A DNA stretch of 10,251 nucleotides from Acidisarcina sp. (GTDB lineage Bacteria > Acidobacteriota > Blastocatellia > Pyrinomonadales > Pyrinomonadaceae), in contig JAJNPX010000209.1 of NCBI GenBank assembly GCA_021155145.1, positions 1 through 10,251 on the forward strand, read 5' to 3'. Each line of letters opens with the position of its first letter. Positions within the stretch are counted from its first letter, which is position 1. Positions 1 to 6,386 of the stretch are shown here, piece by piece. The notes under the pieces were generated by a model that made no database searches, was not told the origin of the DNA, and saw nothing but the letters and a program-made list of their open reading frames with translations. A program made the translations under genes and the position numbers.

Positions 1-1
1 G

Positions 2-2641
2 GTCGAACAGACGCTGTCGGGCCTTTATGACAATTTGAAACGGCGTTTCGCAACGCTTTCACAGACCGGTGAGATCGGGCTGCCGCCCGCCGCTCTGTTT
101 CTCGAACCCTCCGAACTGAAAGATCATCTTCGGGATGCAGAACGCATCGAGCTGCGGGCTCTCGGCAAAACGGCCGCGGTCACCGACGAGGAATTGTCGC
201 TCGAGGGGATCGAGGCAGGCACGACCTCGCCGGCATTCATTGCCGGAAAAACCACGGATCGCGAGCCGCTGTTCCTTTTCTCCACCGCTGAGCGGTCAAC
301 GGATATAAACATACGTTCGCGTTCGACCCGGAATTTTCACGGAGATTTTTCGAGATTTGCCGAACAAGTGAATAGCGAACGTCGGCCTTTGATGGTGATG
401 GAAACCCTCGGCATCGCCGAACGCCTCGAGGAGATCACCCGCGACTTCAATGCCAGCGTACCTGCCGGATCGATCGTTGTCGGATCGCTTTCGAGCGGAT
501 TCGAGCTGCCGTCAGCCGATCTGACCGTCTATACGGAAACGGATATCTTCGGCGAGACGGTCTCATCGGAGCGCTCCGCCGGTACTCCGCCCGCGCACGG
601 AGCTCCGGCGCGGTTCCGACACAAACCGAGCCTCGGTGCTTTCATCTCGGACTTCCGCGACCTAAAGACCGGCGATTACGTCGTTCACATCGATCACGGC
701 ATCGGGCGTTTCGACGGCCTGCAGACGATCTCGTCGCAGGGGTCGGAGCGGGAGTTCATGCTCCTGGTCTATGCCGATGACGCGAAGCTCTTTGTCCCGG
801 TCGAGCGTATGGACCTCGTCTCCCGCTACTCGTCGGGCGAGGCCACCTCCCCTTCGCTCGACCGATTGGGCGGGCTCGGATGGCAGAAGACAAAGGCAAA
901 GGCGAAACGCGCGATGCGCGATATGGCCGACGAGCTATTGAAGCTTTATGCCGAGCGAAAACTTGTACAGGGCTATTCATTCTCGCCCGACGCACCATGG
1001 CAGCACGAGTTCGAGGACGCATTTCCGTACGATCTGACCGTCGATCAGGCAAAGGCGATCGAAGACGTAAAGGAAGATATGGAGACCGCACGGCCGATGG
1101 ATAGGCTGATCATCGGCGACGTAGGCTATGGCAAGACGGAGGTCGCGATGCGGGCCGCTTTTAAGGCCGTCATGGATGGCAAGCAGGTCGCCGTGCTGAC
1201 ACCGACGACCATCCTTGCCTATCAGCACTACGAATCATTCCGCAAGCGGTTTGCCGCCTTTCCCGCAAAGATCGATCTTCTCTCTCGGTTTCGAAGCACA
1301 AAGGAACAAAAGTCGGTGGTCGAGGCGGCCGAAAAAGGCGATGTCGATGTTGTGATCGGGACACACCGCGTACTTTCAAATGACGTCAAGCTTCCAAAGC
1401 TCGGCCTCGTCGTCGTCGATGAGGAGCAGCGATTCGGCGTCGCCCATAAGGAAAAACTCAAGCAGCTTAAGAAAAAGGTCGATGTGCTGACGCTTTCGGC
1501 AACCCCGATCCCGCGTACGCTGAATATGTCGATGCTCGGTATGCGGGATATGTCCGTGATCGAAACGCCGCCGCGTGACCGGCTTGCGATCAATACCCAG
1601 GTCGTTCAGTTTTCCGAGAACGTGATCCGGTCAGCCATCGAGCTCGAACTCTCTCGCAACGGCCAGGTCTTCTTTATCCATAACCGCGTCGAAACAATCG
1701 AAGCGATCGCCGCCCTTGTTCAAAAGATCGTCCCCAACGCACGGATCGCGATCGGCCACGGCAAAATGAACGAAAAGGAAATGGAGCAGGTGATGCTCGA
1801 TTTTATCGACTACAAATATGACGTCCTCGTTGCAACAACGATCATAGAGAACGGCATCGACATTCCGCGGGCGAACACCATCATCATCAACCGGTCGGAC
1901 AACTACGGGCTCTCGCAGCTTTACCAGCTTCGCGGCCGCGTCGGCCGATCGAATCGGCGGGCCTACGCATATCTACTTATTCCGAGCGAGATCGAGCTGA
2001 CGCCGATCGCACGGCGGCGGCTCTCGGCGATCCGCGAATTCTCGGACCTCGGCGCCGGTTTTCGCATCGCCGCACTCGACCTCGAACTTCGCGGCGCGGG
2101 AAACATCCTCGGCGGCCAGCAGTCAGGACATCTCGATGCCCTCGGATTTGATCTGTACACCAAGATGCTCGAGCGGACTATCGCAGAGCTTCGCGGCGAA
2201 GAGATCTTTGACGAGACGAGCGTTTCGATAAATCTGGGCATCGACGTCTCGATACCCAAGGACTACATCGTCGATGCAAGCCAGAGACTCCGGACCTACA
2301 AACGCATCGCATCTGCCGAGACTGACGCCGCACTTTCACAGATACATGCCGAGATCGAGGACAGATACGGCCAGATCCCCGAGTCGGTGAACTCCCTTTT
2401 CTCGTACGGACGTCTGCGCAAGCTGGCCGAGCAAACCGGTATCGTTTCCGTCGACCGGTCAGGATCGACGCTTGCGATCAAGCTGAGCGAAAATGCCAAG
2501 GTCGATCCCGAAAAGCTGATGGCGATAGTCTCCGACGTCGAGGGGGCAAGTTTTTCGCCAAGCGGTATATTGCGTGTAGAGACCGAGGGGAAAAGCCCGC
2601 TCGAGCATGCCATCTCCATCCTGCGGTCGATCCGCGTCTGA
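2..2641 (+). CDS. mfd: Transcription-repair coupling factor Mfd (5' partial)
   Basis: Mfd is an ATP-dependent DNA translocase that removes RNA polymerase stalled at lesions and recruits UvrA for nucleotide excision repair. The reading frame is open to the window edge (codons from position 2), so the first possible start, TTG at 35, is not the real one; about 879 residues are present against about 1150 usual, so roughly the first quarter is missing. Visible in order (numbering from position 2): rest of the N-terminal UvrB-like region, RNA polymerase-interaction domain from about residue 218 (KTGDYVVHIDHGIGRF), Walker A GDVGYGKTE at 372-380, DEEQ box at 473-476, SAT motif at 499-501, GRVGR (helicase motif VI) near 645, a TRG segment (DLGAGFRIAALDLELRGAG) near 685, and a complete C-terminal D7 domain. 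The helicase core appears intact. No missing catalytic residue was seen. Identification is very secure. Confidence 0.98.
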   Translation, partial: VEQTLSGLYDNLKRRFATLSQTGEIGLPPAALFLEPSELKDHLRDAERIELRALGKTAAVTDEELSLEGIEAGTTSPAFIAGKTTDREPLFLFSTAERSTDINIRSRSTRNFHGDFSRFAEQVNSERRPLMVMETLGIAERLEEITRDFNASVPAGSIVVGSLSSGFELPSADLTVYTETDIFGETVSSERSAGTPPAHGAPARFRHKPSLGAFISDFRDLKTGDYVVHIDHGIGRFDGLQTISSQGSEREFMLLVYADDAKLFVPVERMDLVSRYSSGEATSPSLDRLGGLGWQKTKAKAKRAMRDMADELLKLYAERKLVQGYSFSPDAPWQHEFEDAFPYDLTVDQAKAIEDVKEDMETARPMDRLIIGDVGYGKTEVAMRAAFKAVMDGKQVAVLTPTTILAYQHYESFRKRFAAFPAKIDLLSRFRSTKEQKSVVEAAEKGDVDVVIGTHRVLSNDVKLPKLGLVVVDEEQRFGVAHKEKLKQLKKKVDVLTLSATPIPRTLNMSMLGMRDMSVIETPPRDRLAINTQVVQFSENVIRSAIELELSRNGQVFFIHNRVETIEAIAALVQKIVPNARIAIGHGKMNEKEMEQVMLDFIDYKYDVLVATTIIENGIDIPRANTIIINRSDNYGLSQLYQLRGRVGRSNRRAYAYLLIPSEIELTPIARRRLSAIREFSDLGAGFRIAALDLELRGAGNILGGQQSGHLDALGFDLYTKMLERTIAELRGEEIFDETSVSINLGIDVSIPKDYIVDASQRLRTYKRIASAETDAALSQIHAEIEDRYGQIPESVNSLFSYGRLRKLAEQTGIVSVDRSGSTLAIKLSENAKVDPEKLMAIVSDVEGASFSPSGILRVETEGKSPLEHAISILRSIRV

Positions 2642-2814
2642 GGTCGAAAAATGCCTCCGATCGTGAGCAAAACGCGTGCAAACCTGCTAAACTTTGCCTT
2701 TGTTTTTGGCGTGCAAGCAGTTCCCTGAACGAACCCGCGAGCGGACTTTGGCATCAAAGCTGTCGTTGCCAATCATTTGCTGGGCAGATCGCCCCCGGAT
2801 CTTGGAGATTTTCG
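2642..2814 (+). promoter_or_regulatory. mfd / SurA-like intergenic region with a weak candidate promoter
   Basis: This 173-nt gap has no convincing gene. A candidate promoter is TTGGCA at 2748-2753 and AATCAT at 2771-2776 with a 17-nt spacer (5/6 and 4/6 matches to sigma70 consensus), placing transcription start near 2783. The same bases form an inverted repeat, TTGGCA/TGCCAA (2748-2753 and 2767-2772). Earlier, a weak stem GCAAA/TTTGC (2678-2682 with 2693-2697) followed by a T-rich run to 2707 might end mfd transcription, but it has only five pairs. The ribosome binding site GGAG at 2804-2807 serves the next gene. All but the ribosome binding site are tentative. Confidence 0.3.
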
Positions 2815-3873
2815 ATGAAGAATACTTTATTTCTAGCCATTTTTTGCATTGTTTTTGTACTTGCGGCTCCCGGAGTTTACGCACAGGAATCGGAAGAACG
2901 TGTGATCGACCAGGTCGTGGCCCAGGTAAATGAGGGCGTGATCACACTCTCGCGGGTGAAACGCGAGATGAAGTCGATCGTAGAACTCGAGGTCCAGCAG
3001 GGCAAGAAACGCGAAGAAGCCCAAAAGATGGTGGATGAGAAGCAGGGGGAGTTGATCGCCAATATGATCAACGAAGAATTGCTCGTCCAGCGTGCTAAGG
3101 AGCTGAATCTCGACAGCGAGATCGACGCCGCGATAAATCAGCGCTTCCTTGAGATAATGAAGGAAAACAATCTGAGATCGCTCGAAGCCCTCTATGAACA
3201 GATGCGAGGCCAGAACATCGACCCGCAGGAGATCCGCGAGTTGTGGCGAAAGCAGATCGTTCGGGAGCGCGTCATCCAGCGAGAGGTCCAGGCCAAGGAA
3301 TACTGGAAGCCCGGCCCGACCGAACTCAAAGCATACTTTGAACAGCACAAGGCAAAATTCACAAAGCCGGAGACCGTTTCGATCAGCGAATTGTTCCTTG
3401 GTTTTGCCGGCCGCGACGAGGCCGCTGTGATGGAAAAGGCGAAACAATTGGTCGCGCAATTGCGGGGCGGCGGTAATTGGGATCTGCTCGTCAAGGAAAA
3501 CACTGATCCAGGTGTCGTGACGCAAGGTGCCGGAAAGGCCGAAAAGCTAAAGGTCGCGGAACTGGTCGATACCATCAAACTGCCGCTCACTAACGTAAAG
3601 ATCGGGGGCGTGACCGAGCCGATCGAGGTCAAGGATCTTGGCGTGATAATCCTCCGGGTCGATGCCCGGGAAGCGGCGAGCAGCGATTCGGTTTACGACG
3701 AAAGCGCCGTTCGCTCGGCGATGCTTCAGGAAAACTTTCCGGCTGCTCAGAAGAAGTTCTTCTCGACCCTTCGCGAGGAAGCTTATATAAAGATCAACGA
3801 TACGTTCAGGCCGCTGGTCGCACCGATCCTGTTTGCGGAAGAGCGAAAGGAAAAGGCGGTCTCCGAAAAGTAA
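2815..3873 (+). CDS. SurA/PpiC-like periplasmic peptidylprolyl isomerase or chaperone
   Basis: Predicted secreted folding factor of the SurA/PpiC family, acting on envelope proteins in the periplasm. The start is supported by GGAG 7 nt upstream and by a signal peptide right after it (residues 1-23, hydrophobic core LFLAIFCIVFVLAA, cleavage likely after VYA). Residues about 30-160 form the helical SurA N-terminal domain (IDQVVAQVNEGVITLSRVKRE is typical). Residues about 184-285 are a parvulin-like domain, and residues 300-335 form the usual C-terminal helix that packs on the N-domain. The parvulin part is divergent: the usual GG-LG turn is not recognisable, the entry motif reads VSISELFL instead of an RHIL-type motif, and the exit motif reads LGVIILRV instead of GYHIIKV, so both canonical histidines are absent. 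It may therefore act as a chaperone with little isomerase activity. It follows mfd after 173 nt on the same strand. Family is secure; exact function is inferred. Confidence 0.88.
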   Translation: MKNTLFLAIFCIVFVLAAPGVYAQESEERVIDQVVAQVNEGVITLSRVKREMKSIVELEVQQGKKREEAQKMVDEKQGELIANMINEELLVQRAKELNLDSEIDAAINQRFLEIMKENNLRSLEALYEQMRGQNIDPQEIRELWRKQIVRERVIQREVQAKEYWKPGPTELKAYFEQHKAKFTKPETVSISELFLGFAGRDEAAVMEKAKQLVAQLRGGGNWDLLVKENTDPGVVTQGAGKAEKLKVAELVDTIKLPLTNVKIGGVTEPIEVKDLGVIILRVDAREAASSDSVYDESAVRSAMLQENFPAAQKKFFSTLREEAYIKINDTFRPLVAPILFAEERKEKAVSEK

Positions 3874-3898
3874 TCGGGTCAGAGCTTTGTTAGTTTAC

Positions 3899-3928
3899 AA
3901 GATGGCTTTACGGCCATCTTTATTTTTT
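3899..3928 (+). terminator. Intrinsic terminator after the SurA-like gene
   Basis: A perfect 8-bp stem, AAGATGGC (3899-3906) with GCCATCTT (3913-3920), encloses a 6-nt loop and is followed by TATTTTTT. This is a canonical Rho-independent terminator 25 nt after the upstream stop codon. The A-rich 5' side is short, so activity on the minus strand is possible but weaker. The T-run ends directly at the ATG of the next gene, so any transcript for that gene must read through or begin within this segment. Confidence 0.85.
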
Positions 3929-4201
3929 ATGAGGGTGGATGTCTTTCTGAAACTGAGCCGATTGATCCCGCGGCGAAGCCTCGCTCAGGAGTTCTGCGAC
4001 GCGGGCCGAATAGATGTGAATGGAATCAGCGCAAAGTCTGCGAAAGAGATAAATACGGGAGACCTGATAACGATAAAAAGGCGAGACCGCAAGACCGTCG
4101 TCAGAGTGAGATCGGTGCCCGAGAAGAAACAATTGTCAAGGGAATTTGCCGCCGATCTTTATACGATCGTGTCGGACGAGGCAATTGACGAACTATCCTA
4201 A
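3929..4201 (+). CDS. rqcP: S4-domain RNA-binding protein, RqcP/YabO-like
   Basis: A 90-residue S4-domain protein. It matches Bacillus RqcP (YabO) along its whole length as I recall that sequence: the start MRVDVFLKLSRLIPRR corresponds to MRLDKFLKVSRLIKRR, then a GRIDVNG segment and NTGDLITI as in PGDELTV, and the end DLYTIVSDE as in NMYTILKEE. RqcP binds the 50S subunit and helps RqcH add C-terminal alanine tails to peptides on stalled ribosomes. Hsp15 (HslR) is a related alternative. The frame is open upstream to 3833, but the family alignment selects ATG 3929; ATG 3902 lies inside the terminator hairpin. No Shine-Dalgarno sequence precedes 3929, only the terminator T-run, which is odd. The gene ends with a 9-nt tail-to-tail overlap with the minus-strand gene. 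Domain assignment is firm; the RqcP role is inferred from similarity. Confidence 0.85.
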   Translation: MRVDVFLKLSRLIPRRSLAQEFCDAGRIDVNGISAKSAKEINTGDLITIKRRDRKTVVRVRSVPEKKQLSREFAADLYTIVSDEAIDELS

Positions 4202-4660
4202 GATCTCTTTGATGGCTGCCTCGAAGACGTCCACACGTTTCTTCGCCCGTTTTACTTCGGGGTGGCCGTCTGCATAAGATTGCTGCAATTTCCAAAGTTC
4301 CACCTCGGCCTCTATCTTCCGCACGACGAGCTTACCGAGCGCTACGGTCGCTTTCTCCATCTGATCCTGGGGTATCGCGGTCAATCTCTCAGATTCCGCT
4401 TTGATCCGTCCAACCGAAAATCTTAATTCCTTTAGGCGCGGATACTCGTCAGTATAATCCAGCAGCAGCGATTCAAGCTCCGCCTCCATCTCGGCCCGCT
4501 TTAATGCGACTTCCGCGAAGGCGGCCGTGGCTTTTGGGTTATATGCCTTGGCTGGACGATCGCCCGGGGCTTTCCCACCCGTCTGCCCCGAGGCGGCGGA
4601 AATGCCCACCAGAACGGCCAAAACAACGCCGAACCAATTTATCTTCGATTGTAAAGGCAT
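4193..4660 (-). CDS. Secreted helical protein of unknown function with internal duplication
   Basis: Not recognised as a named family. The chosen start (ATG at 4660) gives 155 residues and is preceded by GGGAG about 10 nt upstream; a GTG at 4705 would add 15 residues ahead of the signal peptide and is less likely. Residues 1-26 form a signal peptide (core WFGVVLAVLVGISAA, cleavage probably near SASG/Q). A low-complexity linker rich in Pro, Lys and Gly follows to about residue 42. The rest is charged and helical, probably coiled coil. Two similar segments occur about 60 residues apart: EAELESLLLDYTDEYPRLK around residue 69 and EAEVELWKLQQSYADGHPEVK around residue 129. The Y-x-D-x-(Y/H)-P-x-(L/V)-K pattern resembles a motif in the periplasmic helices of Wzz/GumC-type polysaccharide chain-length proteins, but there are no flanking membrane helices, so this is only a resemblance. 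It lies about 100 nt downstream of dusB. Confidence 0.75.
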   Translation of the reverse strand: MPLQSKINWFGVVLAVLVGISAASGQTGGKAPGDRPAKAYNPKATAAFAEVALKRAEMEAELESLLLDYTDEYPRLKELRFSVGRIKAESERLTAIPQDQMEKATVALGKLVVRKIEAEVELWKLQQSYADGHPEVKRAKKRVDVFEAAIKEILG

Positions 4661-4761
4661 CTGCAATTTACTCCCGATCCATCCCAAAACATCCTGGCCG
4701 ATCACAAGACGACCCTCGAGGGACTCAAACTAAACAGCATCACGGACCCTTTTAAGTTTCG
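4661..4761 (-). other. Intergenic gap between dusB and the secreted helical protein gene
   Basis: A 101-nt gap without a gene. It contains a perfect 10-bp palindrome, CCCTCGAGGG, at 4713-4722, which could be chance or a small operator. No convincing promoter or T-tailed hairpin was found, so it remains open whether the helical-protein gene is co-transcribed with dusB. The ribosome binding site of the helical-protein gene (GGGAG on the minus strand) lies near 4671-4675. Confidence 0.4.
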
Positions 4762-5850
4762 TCACGCGCGGGCGGACGTATAGTGTCCAGACCCCGAAGG
4801 CTCCATCTCGCACGAAGCGATCTCGATGTCCGCGTCCGTATCTGCCTCGATCGCCCCGTCGCCGAAGACCCGGCCCGAATTAAGCGTGTCGAAATAGGTG
4901 GTGATATTATCCAGGATCTCCTCGACAGAATGTGAATGGTAGAGTGTCTGCCGAAATTGGGCACCTCCGACAAGGCCTTTGGTGAATTGCCCGGCAAGCT
5001 GTTTCATCTTACCCAGAGAGACGAGTTCCGGCATCTCCTCAAGGCACATCTCAAAGAATTCAAGAAGGACGGCCTTCTTTTCCTCAAGATCCGGCTGGTA
5101 TGGTTCGCGGCCTTCCAGAACATCCTGAAACTGGCGGAATATCCACGGGTTCTGCATCGCACCGCGGCCGATCAAAATGCCGTCCGTTCCCGCTTCGCGC
5201 CAACGCTTAAGTCCGGATTCGATAGACGTGATGTCGCCGTTACCGGATACGGGAATGCTCACAGCCTGCTTGACCTGTCTGATCAGCTCCCAGTTGGCGA
5301 GCCCTTTATACCCCTGTTCTTTCGTGCGGCCGTGTACCTGAATATGCTCCACGCCGCATTGCTCCGCCATCTTGGCAACATCGACGACGTTTATCGAGGC
5401 ATCGGAATAACCTGTCCGCACCTTCAGCGTGAGCGGGATCGTGATCGACCGCTTGACCTCGCGAAGAATCGACTCAAGCCGCGGCAGGTCACGCAGCAAG
5501 CCCGATCCGCCGCCGTTCTTGACGACCTTCGGTGCCGGACATCCGCAATTGACGTCGAGAATGTCGGCACCGACCTCTTCGGCCATTTCGGCCCCCATCG
5601 CCATGCGTTCGGGCTGTCCGCCGAAGATCTGCACGGCAAAGGGTCGTTCGCTTTCGTCAAAGCGCATCTGCCGCTTCGATTTGGGATTGTTCCGCGTCAA
5701 TCCCTCGACGGAGATGAACTCCGACACGACGAGGCCGACGCCGCCCCGCCTTTTGATAAGGCGGCGAAAGGTATAGTCCGTCACGCCGGCCATCGGTGAA
5801 AGAATGAGCGGCGGGTCGATCTCGATGTATCTGATCTTGAATGGTTTCAA
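4762..5850 (-). CDS. dusB: tRNA-dihydrouridine synthase, DusB family
   Basis: A 362-residue FMN- and NADPH-dependent enzyme reducing specific uridines in tRNA to dihydrouridine. Family motifs are all visible: SPMAGVTDYTFR at 18-29 (FMN binding), VQIFGGQPE near 73-81, the catalytic cysteine region NCGCPAPKVV with Cys104 immediately before proline, LTLKVRTGY, HIQVHGRTKEQGYKG, VSGNGDI, and the phosphate-binding GRGAMQNPWIF. The start is a TTG codon at 5850, in line with where Dus proteins usually begin (about 20 residues before the APMAG-type motif), and is preceded by AAGAAGG. The C-terminal 35-40 residues after the helical domain are acidic and serine-rich and look like a variable tail. The gene begins 4 nt after the stop of a small membrane protein gene, indicating an operon and probable translational coupling. 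DusB is favoured over other Dus types by the overall motif wording, not by a search. Confidence 0.95.
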   Translation of the reverse strand: MKPFKIRYIEIDPPLILSPMAGVTDYTFRRLIKRRGGVGLVVSEFISVEGLTRNNPKSKRQMRFDESERPFAVQIFGGQPERMAMGAEMAEEVGADILDVNCGCPAPKVVKNGGGSGLLRDLPRLESILREVKRSITIPLTLKVRTGYSDASINVVDVAKMAEQCGVEHIQVHGRTKEQGYKGLANWELIRQVKQAVSIPVSGNGDITSIESGLKRWREAGTDGILIGRGAMQNPWIFRQFQDVLEGREPYQPDLEEKKAVLLEFFEMCLEEMPELVSLGKMKQLAGQFTKGLVGGAQFRQTLYHSHSVEEILDNITTYFDTLNSGRVFGDGAIEADTDADIEIASCEMEPSGSGHYTSARA

Positions 5851-5854
5851 ACTG

Positions 5855-6073
5855 CTAAGCCTTCTTACGGTTCTTGATCACAAAGATCAGGCCGATCAGG
5901 AAAACGAAAAATGAGATTACAAGAAAGACGGCACCGGCTATGATCGGGATCGCCGCTTCCTCCCAGCTGACACGCCCATCAGTTGCGATCGGCAGTGCGA
6001 CCGAAATAGCCGTCCCCGCGAGCCCGAGCAAGACTCCCAAAATACCAAGAACCAAAACGATCTTCCAAAGCAT
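5855..6073 (-). CDS. Small two-helix membrane protein of unknown function
   Basis: A 72-residue protein with two predicted transmembrane helices: about residues 4-32 (IVLVLGILGVLLGLAGTAI) and about 46-67 (PIIAGAVFLVISFFVFLIG), separated by a short loop containing DGRVSWEE, and ending in a positively charged tail (KNRKKA) that should lie in the cytoplasm. ATG 6073 is chosen because AGGAGA lies a few nt upstream; an in-frame ATG at 6091 would start before this ribosome binding site. The stop codon is 4 nt before the dusB TTG start, so the two are almost certainly co-transcribed. No enzymatic motif is present and I do not recognise the family. Its helix-forming composition and good ribosome binding site argue that it is real. 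Confidence 0.8.
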   Translation of the reverse strand: MLWKIVLVLGILGVLLGLAGTAISVALPIATDGRVSWEEAAIPIIAGAVFLVISFFVFLIGLIFVIKNRKKA

Positions 6074-6386
6074 AGATTCTCCTATCGTCAAACCAGTTGG
6101 AAAAAATCCTAAAAGTGCCTGTTCTGATCTGGGGTAAGAACAAGCCTTTGGTTGGCCAAAAACTGCGGCCTAACGCATTCCCGGCCGGCTCAATGAGACA
6201 AGTTCAAATTTAACACCAAAGCGTTTGTTTTTCGAGATTTATCGGGCGTATAATCCGATAGCTTCGGTTTCGTTAACATTTTTCTAACGTCTATGAAACC
6301 CGTCATTATTCGGAATGATCGTTGGTTTTTCCGCATTTCAAACGATCGAGGGCAACTTGATCATAACTTCGCGAGGAAAATAAATT
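6074..6386 (+). promoter_or_regulatory. Divergent intergenic region with promoter for the TonB-dependent receptor gene
   Basis: About 310 nt between divergent genes. The best promoter is on the plus strand: TTGTTT at 6225-6230, an 18-nt spacer, and a consensus TATAAT at 6249-6254. It predicts a leader of about 125 nt before the receptor ATG. In the leader, GATCGTT (6317-6323) and AACGATC (6341-6347) can pair around a 17-nt loop. GAGG at 6373-6376 is the ribosome binding site. Nearer the minus-strand operon are an inverted repeat TGTTCT-N11-AGAACA (6120-6142) and a palindrome TTGGCCAA (6152-6159), possible operator sites but short enough to be chance. No clear minus-strand promoter could be picked. 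An ATG at 6293 opens a frame overlapping the receptor start; it looks spurious. Confidence 0.55.

Noticed and set aside
2833..3525. Minus-strand open frame of 230 codons opposite the SurA-like gene
   Set aside because: It is an antisense shadow of a gene with a clear signal peptide and SurA domain.
3833..3928. Longer start for the S4 protein, adding 32 residues
   Set aside because: The extension overlaps the end of the upstream gene and the terminator, is unlike S4 proteins, and the RqcP-type family begins MR-D-FLK at ATG 3929.
4713..4722. CCCTCGAGGG palindrome as an operator
   Set aside because: A single 10-bp palindrome with no flanking symmetry or promoter is insufficient; it is noted only inside the intergenic entry.
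4936..5799. Plus-strand open frame of 287 codons opposite dusB
   Set aside because: dusB on the other strand has all family motifs; this frame is its antisense shadow and shows no recognisable domain or ribosome binding site.
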